Shown: positions 27,303 through 33,950 of the stretch, piece by piece
Numbering within the stretch: position 1 is the first letter of the stretch
How the letters are laid out: every line of letters begins with the position of its first letter
Source: Planctomycetaceae bacterium
Lineage (GTDB): Bacteria; Planctomycetota; Planctomycetia; Pirellulales; Pirellulaceae
Assembly (NCBI GenBank): GCA_016794985.1
Contig: JAEUIQ010000051.1
Location: 1-64,000, forward strand
DNA: 64,000 nucleotides
Direction: 5' to 3'
Translations under genes and position numbers: made by a program
The notes under the pieces: model-generated
Databases searched by the model: none
What the model saw: the letters and a program-made list of their open reading frames with translations, nothing else
What the model was told of the DNA's origin: nothing

Positions 27303-27600
27303 AACTGCTTGAGGATTTGCGGCACAGAGTTATTTTGTGTCATCGGATGCTGCTCCTCTCTAATCGACGGCAAGAATGGGACGTTGTAAACTTAGGGTCG
27401 ATGCACGTCAGCAGGGGCTGGTGTGTTGAGCAAGTCGTCCGTATGTTGCTTCGAGACGGTTTCGTTGCAGCGGGTTCGCATTTGCTGTATACCGTTTTCG
27501 CAACGATTTGCTCCACGACACCCTACACGCTGCGAACGGTTGCGCTGTCCCGTACGCCTTCGGCTGACGGTTAAGCACCCTTCACGTTTCTTCCTTTCAC

Positions 27601-28206
27601 ATGTCCCATTCTACCAAACCAAATTCGACGTTGTACACAATTGGGCATTCCAATCACGACTTGGAATCGTTCATCGCGTTGTTGCATCAACATGGGATTC
27701 AGGTCTTGGCGGACGTACGTTCGCAACCGTATTCGGCCTATACGACGCACTTCAATCGCGAGGAACTACAAGCGGCGGTGATATCGGCGGGTTTGAAGTA
27801 CGTCTTTATGGGCGAGCAATTGGGTGGGCGGCCGGTTGGCGAGCAGTTCTATGATGAAGCCGGCCATGTGTTGTATTACAAGGTCGCGGCCAGTCCGAAC
27901 TTTTTAGAGGGTGTGCAGCGGTTGCTCAAAGGAGTTCAAGATTACCGAGTGGTGATCATGTGCAGCGAAGAAGACCCCGGCGTGTGTCACCGCTTCTTGC
28001 TGGTCACCCGAGTGATGGAAGAGCGTGGAGTGGAGATTCGGCACATCCGAGGTGATGGATCGATTGAATCCGAAGGCACCGTCTGCGCCAACAGCAAGGA
28101 TACTCGGCATCAACCGGTTTTGTTCGCGGAAATGGAGAATGACTCGTGGAAATCTTTACGATCGGTTTTACACAAAGTTCAGCCGAACGATGTTTCGGGC
28201 GATTGA
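27601..28206 (+). CDS. DUF488 family protein (first of a pair)
   Basis: 201 residues. Typical DUF488 features: N-terminal LYTIGHSNHDLESFIALL, a central ADVRSQPYSAYTTHFN, LGGRP, and VIMCSEEDPGVCHRFLL with the conserved Cys and C-H motif. DUF488 proteins are found in defence and DNA-modification neighbourhoods, but their chemistry is unproven. It is the first gene of a plus-strand group with a second DUF488 gene, whose GTG start lies inside its last 61 bases, and a dual-OB-like protein. This arrangement suggests one operon and possibly a heterodimer. Confidence 0.88.
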   Translation: MSHSTKPNSTLYTIGHSNHDLESFIALLHQHGIQVLADVRSQPYSAYTTHFNREELQAAVISAGLKYVFMGEQLGGRPVGEQFYDEAGHVLYYKVAASPNFLEGVQRLLKGVQDYRVVIMCSEEDPGVCHRFLLVTRVMEERGVEIRHIRGDGSIESEGTVCANSKDTRHQPVLFAEMENDSWKSLRSVLHKVQPNDVSGD

Positions 28207-28583
28207 AAGAAGCTGGTCTGCAGCGTTTGCTGGACATCCGCTTGAATAATCGTTCGCAGTTAGCAGGATTTGCCAAGCAGGATGACTTGAAGTTTTTTCT
28301 CGAATCGATCTGCGGCATGGACTACAGACATGAACCATTGCTCGCACCGACTCAAGACATCTTGGATGCATACAAGAAGAACGGCGGTCAGTGGTCCGTT
28401 TATGAAGAGCAGTTTTTGGCGTTGATGCGAGAGCGACAAGTCGAGAGTAAACTCAGTCCGGACGATTTTGCTCAGCCCACAGTGCTCTTATGCAGTGAAG
28501 CAACTGCCGACCACTGTCACCGCCGCTTGGTGGTCGAGTACCTGCAGCAACATTGGCCGGAAGTCAAACCCATTCACCTCTAA
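28146..28583 (+). CDS. DUF488 family protein (second of a pair)
   Basis: 145 residues from the GTG at 28146, with GGAG eight bases upstream. It is a shorter DUF488 with the same signatures: IFTIGFTQSSAERCF, LLDIRLNNRSQLAGFAK, and VLLCSEATADHCHRRLVVEY. It overlaps the first DUF488 gene by 61 bases in another frame, so tandem duplication followed by divergence is likely and translation is probably coupled. It differs from the first gene in replacing the GHS of TIGHS with GFT, which may mean a change of substrate or a non-catalytic partner. Confidence 0.85.
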   Translation: MEIFTIGFTQSSAERCFGRLKEAGLQRLLDIRLNNRSQLAGFAKQDDLKFFLESICGMDYRHEPLLAPTQDILDAYKKNGGQWSVYEEQFLALMRERQVESKLSPDDFAQPTVLLCSEATADHCHRRLVVEYLQQHWPEVKPIHL

Positions 28584-28718
28584 CCGAATAGTAGAGCTAG
28601 TTCGATCGTCGAGCCAGGTCTCCCGAACTGGCTCTGGCGATGCGAAAATTCTCACGGGAGCCAGTTCAGTAGAATTGGCTCGACGACCCCCAATCTTGGA
28701 CCAATCACACACATCCCC

Positions 28719-29426
28719 ATGCGTCTCCTCATCAATCATCTGACGCGCATGCAACCAGGCTGGATCTGCACGGCCGGGATCGATCTTGTCAGTGGCCGTC
28801 ACATTCGCCCTGTGTCGGGGCATGGCCTGCCCAACCGATTGCTAGAACGCTTTGGTGGACCTTTGCAATTGGGTGTCATTATTGATTTAGGTGAAACCGA
28901 ATTCTGCGGTACTGTCCCCGAGATCGAAGATCGCCGCTTCGACCCTGAACAAATCGTCGTCGTGCAACAACATTCGCCCACAGAACTTTTTCGAGCCTGT
29001 CAAGACTTTGCCGAACCAACTTTGCAGCACATTTTTGGTGATGACCTGGAGTGGTTGCATCATGAACCAACGACGTGGGGTGCTAGTTGGGGAACAGCGG
29101 CGGTCGAACAACATCGCGGCATTCGTTCGCTGGGTTGTTATTGGGCCGCCCAGGCCCAACTTTTGGTAGTCGAAAAAGAAGGGCGTCGTCGCGTGCGCAT
29201 GCGATTTCGAGAAGGCGACCTCTACTTCGACGTTCCGGTCACCGATTACCGCTTGTACCGAGACGATCAAACCACCCCGAATGAACCTCTCATCAACGAT
29301 CTTGCCGCTGGGATTTCGCACCAGACATCAACATTAGTCTCCGTCGGCCTCTCACGCGCCTATCGCAACACAGAGTCCCAACCCGCCCGCCACTGGTTGC
29401 AAGTCAACAACATTCTGTCGCCGTAG
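28719..29426 (+). CDS. Dual-OB-domain-like protein
   Basis: 235 residues, starting MRLLINHLTRMQPGWICTAG and IDLVSGRHIRPVSG. This is the opening of proteins named dual OB domain-containing in current annotation (two beta-barrel folds; ICxAGIDxxxxxxIRPV is the hallmark). A nucleic-acid or nucleotide-binding role is assumed for OB folds but not shown here. A charged beta region (RRRVRMRFREGDLYFDVPVT) forms the second half. It is third in the DUF488 group, 135 bases after the second DUF488 stop. Co-occurrence suggests the three work together. Confidence 0.7.
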   Translation: MRLLINHLTRMQPGWICTAGIDLVSGRHIRPVSGHGLPNRLLERFGGPLQLGVIIDLGETEFCGTVPEIEDRRFDPEQIVVVQQHSPTELFRACQDFAEPTLQHIFGDDLEWLHHEPTTWGASWGTAAVEQHRGIRSLGCYWAAQAQLLVVEKEGRRRVRMRFREGDLYFDVPVTDYRLYRDDQTTPNEPLINDLAAGISHQTSTLVSVGLSRAYRNTESQPARHWLQVNNILSP

Positions 29427-29579
29427 TACTTCACCCGGTCAATCTTTCGCTGCGTTTCACGGCGAGGGCCTTGATGACAACAGAAGGTAGCGAAGCAAGC
29501 AAAAACTTGGGGAAGATCGGACTGGGCAATTGGGTTCGACAGATCATTCACTTGACAAAGACTTGCATGTGACGAAGCA

Positions 29580-30419
29580 TTAGCCCCACCTCTCGGTTCC
29601 GGCTTGGTTGGAGTTGCTGTTCAGGGCCTGAATTGCTTGAGGCAGATCGTCGTAGATCTCCACAAGTCGATCCATTTTTTGGAGCTTAAATACCTCCCGA
29701 ATTTTTGGAGAAACCCTCGCCAGGACCAGCTTTCCTCCGGAATCCCTGGCGATTTTACAGTTCCAAAATAGCGCGGCGAATCCCGCGCTCGAGAGGAACT
29801 CCACGTTCGAGAAATCGACGACCAAGAGTTTGCGATCGGACTCCAGTATCAGAGAGAGCCTTCGTCGGAATGCAGCAATGATCTGCTCGTCAATCAAGCG
29901 GCGCTGTTGGACGGCAATTACGCCGATGTCGCCTACTTCGCTTATCGTGACGTGTCCGGAAAGGCACAATTCCAAGCTTGGCCAGTTAGCATCGAACTGT
30001 TTAGCCAGCGTATCCGAATCGACCGGCTCCCGCGAGGCGCGTTGAAGAGCGGCCACAAGTTCTTGAATTCCTTGGCGATGGCCAATGATGGCCTGAAAGC
30101 TATTTATCGGTTCGGGCAGGTCCGCCGACTCGATCCCCCAAAGCACAGGGACGAGTTGATTGGCGGGGACCCTCATGGACAAACAACCAAGCTCATAGAT
30201 TAGCCAGGGCGCCGTCGTGTTCGTACTGGTGACGCAAACAATTCCGAAATCTGCATCGGCAAGTCGTTGATGCAGATGGGATTTCCACAAGCCTCCTGGA
30301 GGGATGTCTTTTTCCGACATCCAAATGCTCAATGCGGGCAGAGTTTTTTGCAGAAACGTCGTCAGCCCTCCGGCAATCAACCGGCTTTCTTTTCCAGACC
30401 AACTAATAAAGACTCGCAA
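29580..30419 (-). CDS. TIR-STAS fusion protein
   Basis: 279 residues with two domains. Residues 1-130 are a TIR fold: MRVFISWSGKESR, then IWMSEKDIPPGG, then APWLIYELGCL with Glu76 in the position of the NAD-hydrolase catalytic Glu. Residues ~158-268 are a STAS domain: KLLVVDFSNVEFLSSAGFAA, with Ser210-Ser211 at the anti-sigma-antagonist phosphosite position, then GGKLVLARVSPKIREVFKLQ. STAS domains bind partner kinases or nucleotides, so this protein may couple a phospho-switch to an NAD-processing TIR. It is last in an operon with an FHA protein (7-base gap) and a TIR-ATPase. I know of no characterised system with this set. Confidence 0.85.
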   Translation of the reverse strand: MRVFISWSGKESRLIAGGLTTFLQKTLPALSIWMSEKDIPPGGLWKSHLHQRLADADFGIVCVTSTNTTAPWLIYELGCLSMRVPANQLVPVLWGIESADLPEPINSFQAIIGHRQGIQELVAALQRASREPVDSDTLAKQFDANWPSLELCLSGHVTISEVGDIGVIAVQQRRLIDEQIIAAFRRRLSLILESDRKLLVVDFSNVEFLSSAGFAALFWNCKIARDSGGKLVLARVSPKIREVFKLQKMDRLVEIYDDLPQAIQALNSNSNQAGTERWG

Positions 30420-30426
30420 ATCAGCC

Positions 30427-31635
30427 TCATTTCCGATTGAAGAACTTTTTCAAGGTCTCGGCTGCAGCCTGTTTGCTATTCGAATCGGCTATCGGCTTTG
30501 GAGGCGGATTTTCGGGAGTTGTTCCTTTGTTTGAATCCTGCTCGGCCCTGCGAATCAAGTCGTAGATCGAAACGCTGCCACAGTCATCGAAATCGTCGGA
30601 GACCTTGTTGAGCAATTCTGCGAGCATCAGGTGATCTAGAGGCGTCTCCGATAAATCGTTCGATGCTCCCTCATCGATGATGACCCCAGCACCAAGTGAC
30701 ACGATTTCTTTCAAATTTACCATCGACTCGTGCAAGGACAACTGATAATCACAAATTGAAAATGAGACACCAAATCCAACGCTAGTTGAAGTGTCTGAGG
30801 GGATCGCCTTATTATCAAAGTAGGTGCCATTCCGACTACCAAGGTCACGCAAGCACCAAACCCCGTTGGCCCAGTTTAGCTCTGCGTGACGACGCCCGAC
30901 CGCTGAATGATCCAGAACGATATCGCAATCCGGATGCCGGCCGAGCGTGATGATCGAGCCGTGCAGCGGGTATTGCGCGATGCCCGAATCAGAACGCACA
31001 ACAAGAAAGTGGCTCGATGGGTTCATCTTCGATTGTAGGGCGGCGGGGAGATTTTCGGAGTCCAACGGTGTTGCCCGAGAGTCATCCCGTTCACCTGAGG
31101 CGCTGTCGTGGAATACAACCAGCGAGGCATGCCCCTCTTGAGTCAGGCACCGCAGCCGTTTTCGCTCCAGACTAGGAGCCAAGTGCGCGTTGAGAATGCA
31201 CAAACATAAGCCCGATTCATCACGCAGAAACTGAGCGATGTCCTCTTCGTGGTAAGCACCACCCGGCTCCACTCCGAAAGCTGCAACAATCTGTGCAAAA
31301 GCATAGCGATAAAAATTTGAGAGTTGAAATCGCCCATGTTCATCCAGGCCAGCCGCCACGTCCAACACAATCAACTTCGAGAAGCCTTCGGAGATATGCT
31401 GGCGCAACCGGTCAGTCGTCAACAATTGATTGGCCCATGACCCACGCGCCTCCCCGTCCGGCACAAAGACAATTCGCGAGTGTCGCAGGCTAGCGGCAAG
31501 TCGCAAGGTAAATTGCTCGACATTTTCCTGTTCGAAAATCCAGCGGCAGACCCGGCCATCGCCTTCATCTCCAATCGCCAAATCGGCAATCACCTCGAAG
31601 CTGTTCTTGCTGTCGGTTGTGGAATCGGAATGCAT
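30427..31635 (-). CDS. FHA-domain protein with unrecognised N-terminal domain
   Basis: 402 residues from the ATG at 31635, 14 bases after the TIR-ATPase stop. Residues ~210-305 are an FHA domain: LGRHPDCDIVLDHSAVGRRH and LRDLGSRNGT, with Arg, Ser and His in the phosphothreonine-binding positions. The first ~180 residues (RVCRWIFEQENVEQFTLRLA, then SRIVFVPDGEARGSWANQLL, SKLIVLDVAAGLDEHGRF, SGLCLCILNAHLAP) alternate helices and hydrophobic strands. They read like an alpha/beta domain without a P-loop, possibly a degenerate NTPase or an effector-associated domain; I cannot name it. FHA implies a phospho-protein partner and therefore a kinase input. Confidence 0.82.
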   Translation of the reverse strand: MHSDSTTDSKNSFEVIADLAIGDEGDGRVCRWIFEQENVEQFTLRLAASLRHSRIVFVPDGEARGSWANQLLTTDRLRQHISEGFSKLIVLDVAAGLDEHGRFQLSNFYRYAFAQIVAAFGVEPGGAYHEEDIAQFLRDESGLCLCILNAHLAPSLERKRLRCLTQEGHASLVVFHDSASGERDDSRATPLDSENLPAALQSKMNPSSHFLVVRSDSGIAQYPLHGSIITLGRHPDCDIVLDHSAVGRRHAELNWANGVWCLRDLGSRNGTYFDNKAIPSDTSTSVGFGVSFSICDYQLSLHESMVNLKEIVSLGAGVIIDEGASNDLSETPLDHLMLAELLNKVSDDFDDCGSVSIYDLIRRAEQDSNKGTTPENPPPKPIADSNSKQAAAETLKKFFNRK

Positions 31636-31649
31636 CGCGTCACTTGACC

Positions 31650-33143
31650 CTACTTGTAATCGAAAGCGGCCGGTCGATCCACCAGGAGTTTTTCGTAGGC
31701 CAACAGTACATGTTGATGCTCGATTCGTTCGGCGTGCAGCGTCCGAGCAATACGAAAACTTTGATCGGCAATCAGCTGTATATGAAATGGCAGGCCGTTG
31801 CTTCGAGTCCACATTTCATCTAGGGCGGCTTGGCTAATTGGTAGACTTTGACTGCATGACTTGTCGTCATGATAGTAGCGGCTCAGTAATTGCTGCATTT
31901 CTCTGGGATTCTGAAATGGCCCCACTGCCAACCGCGAGCCGAAGAGTTGTTCGACTTTGCCAAAGTGAGTCGCCATTTGTGGGCTGGCGACATAGGCCCC
32001 GGTGACACCCGTCTCGCTTAGTGTCTCGCCGATGCTAATCAGCAAGTCTCCTGAGATGTCCAAAGGCAAGCGATTGGCTTCGTCGTAAAACATCAAAAAG
32101 CCGCTCCGGTCGCGTGATGAGCAGATGTCAAGTAAATCTTGTGTTAGATACACGAATTCACGCGAAATGGAATTGACCGGCGAATTTGAACTATTGTCGT
32201 GCGCCAAAGAACTGACATGACGATAGAGATCATGAAAAACCTTGAACTGGGAATCGCCACGCAACTCAGGATAACGTTCGGTTGGATCCGAACTTTTTAA
32301 GTCAACGTATCGGCACGCAAAAAGCTTCCGAGCGATTTCTCCAATCATGTTGAGGATGGTGTGTTCGAGGAATGTCTCAATCGTCAACTTTGAATACTGC
32401 TGCAAATTCAAGTAGCTAAGCAGCATGGGCGATGAACGACCGTCGTACATTTGTTTGAGCTTGTGACAGAAACTCGTCTTTCCTGCCCGAGGCTGCCCAA
32501 CGATCAAGAAGCTTTGCTGTCCGTCAATGAGCTCACACGCCTCTTCAAGTTCGTGCATCCGACCGATAAAAAAATCGGCTGGCACTGACGGACCGCAATG
32601 GAAACGGGCTCGCGGTGGGGTCAGTGGTTCAGGTTTCGTCATCGCGGGAACAGATGGTGCAGAATGAGCCTGTTGCGGAGCGAAATTTGTGATCGCGGCC
32701 GCTGGCTCGATCTCGTTTTCCGCAGACGGATGCGGCGTTAATGCCGTCGCTCCCAACTCACCAAATACGCGAATCAAGTTTGACTTGGCATCCGAGTTTG
32801 GGCGACGAAAATCGACAAACTGCAATTCAGGTAACGCGATGTGCAGCTTGATTGGCTCAACATCGTCTTTCAATACCGGAACAATTCGACCCGATCGATG
32901 TTCGAACGCCCAGTGAACTTCTGTTCTGACCCAACGCGAGTCGACAGCATTCGAGGACACAACCACCAGAAACCAATCCGAGGACTCGAGGCCCTTGATG
33001 ATCTCTCGTTCCCAGTGTCGTCCGCCAAAAATGTCTTCTTTCGAATACCAGGTCTCTAAATTGGCGGCCCGCAACGTGGTCACAACATGCGATTCGACAA
33101 ATTTTCGGTCAAGGTCCGAATGACTAATGAAAACTCTAGCCAA
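31650..33143 (-). CDS. TIR domain-AAA-type ATPase
   Basis: 497 residues from the TTG at 33143. I prefer this start because GGGAG (33150-33154) is exactly six bases upstream and the chain then opens LARVFISHSDLDRKF, as TIR domains do; in-frame ATGs further upstream would add leader. TIR: residues 1-130 with WYSKEDIFGG and SRWVRTEVHWAFEH, Glu75 being the likely catalytic Glu. A Pro/Ala linker (~140-185) follows, then an Orc/STAND-like NTPase with Walker A GQPRAGKTS (216-224) and Walker B LMFYDEA (350-356). It is first in the operon. Sensor-NTPase plus TIR is a standard defence architecture, but the FHA and TIR-STAS neighbours are not. Confidence 0.85.
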   Translation of the reverse strand: MARVFISHSDLDRKFVESHVVTTLRAANLETWYSKEDIFGGRHWEREIIKGLESSDWFLVVVSSNAVDSRWVRTEVHWAFEHRSGRIVPVLKDDVEPIKLHIALPELQFVDFRRPNSDAKSNLIRVFGELGATALTPHPSAENEIEPAAAITNFAPQQAHSAPSVPAMTKPEPLTPPRARFHCGPSVPADFFIGRMHELEEACELIDGQQSFLIVGQPRAGKTSFCHKLKQMYDGRSSPMLLSYLNLQQYSKLTIETFLEHTILNMIGEIARKLFACRYVDLKSSDPTERYPELRGDSQFKVFHDLYRHVSSLAHDNSSNSPVNSISREFVYLTQDLLDICSSRDRSGFLMFYDEANRLPLDISGDLLISIGETLSETGVTGAYVASPQMATHFGKVEQLFGSRLAVGPFQNPREMQQLLSRYYHDDKSCSQSLPISQAALDEMWTRSNGLPFHIQLIADQSFRIARTLHAERIEHQHVLLAYEKLLVDRPAAFDYK

Positions 33144-33368
33144 CACCAACTCCCACAAAATGCGATCAATGCAAGACGGCTTGGATATCATCCCGCCCCC
33201 CGAATAGACCACTCATTCCGCCTCTCGCCATCCGATTATCATAACCAAATTGGCTCTGAAAAGCTCCACAGCCAACCCGAGAATCTTGCGGAAACTTCGC
33301 GTATACTAAGACTAGCCATACGCCTGATGGTTTGGCGGAAGCCTGTTACTTATTTACGAAACCATTGA

Positions 33369-33839
33369 ATGACGACACCGATTTTGCTGAATCCCAACGG
33401 CCAGTTGCTACCTACAATTCTCGAGCGATTGCAAGAGGTGAGAAAGACAAAGCCAATTTGGGCCCGCAGGATCGAGACCGCGGGTCACGTTGCTACGTTG
33501 GAAGGGCAGATTGCTGTCCAACCGGGCGACTTCCTCTGTCGTGGAATCGCTGATGAGTTCTGGCCGCAAAAAGAAGCCAAGTTGCTCGAAAAGTACGTGC
33601 CTGCCGGTCAACCCGACCCAGAAGGTTGGCAACGATTTGATCCCAAGCCAGATTCCCGACCGGTCGAAGCGGCTCAAGTCGAACACGGCTTTCAGGTGAT
33701 TGCTCAATGGGGGCAACTCCTCGGGAAGCCCGGCGACTTTGTCGTCCGAAGCAAAACCGACCCCGCCGATATCTGGCTCGTCGATCAAGTCATTTTTCGC
33801 GCCAGCTATGAATTGGTTGATCCGAAACCTTCACGTTGA
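33369..33839 (+). CDS. Small protein with two PGD-F motifs
   Basis: 156 residues starting MTTPILLNPNGQLLPTILER. Two copies of a short motif stand out: IAVQPGDFLCRGIADEFWPQ, then KLLEKY; and LGKPGDFVVRSKTDPADIWL, then VIFRASYELV. These resemble the PGDYG/PGDW-type elements found in small proteins and phage or nucleotide-metabolism enzymes, which read roughly PGDx-(I/V)-x-G...F-x-x-x-YEP. Function is unknown. It precedes the RCK-RyR membrane protein by 111 bases in the same direction, so they may be one unit. Confidence 0.75.
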   Translation: MTTPILLNPNGQLLPTILERLQEVRKTKPIWARRIETAGHVATLEGQIAVQPGDFLCRGIADEFWPQKEAKLLEKYVPAGQPDPEGWQRFDPKPDSRPVEAAQVEHGFQVIAQWGQLLGKPGDFVVRSKTDPADIWLVDQVIFRASYELVDPKPSR

Positions 33840-33950
33840 CAGATTGATTTAGACAACGCACAGAAGCCAAAAAAGTTTCACGTAAGTTGTCGCTTTGCTA
33901 TGCGATGATTTACAGGATTAGGGGCAGCCCCCAACGAAAGCAGAATCTAA

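Noticed and set aside
27161..27373. Short minus-strand frame at the recQ 5-prime end as an independent gene
   Set aside because: Its first residues are the missing RecQ N-terminus; after the T run it becomes out-of-frame noise, so it is better explained as a frameshift.
28468..28743. Small plus-strand frame between the DUF488 and dual-OB genes
   Set aside because: It overlaps DUF488 coding sequence and has no ribosome-binding site or domain.
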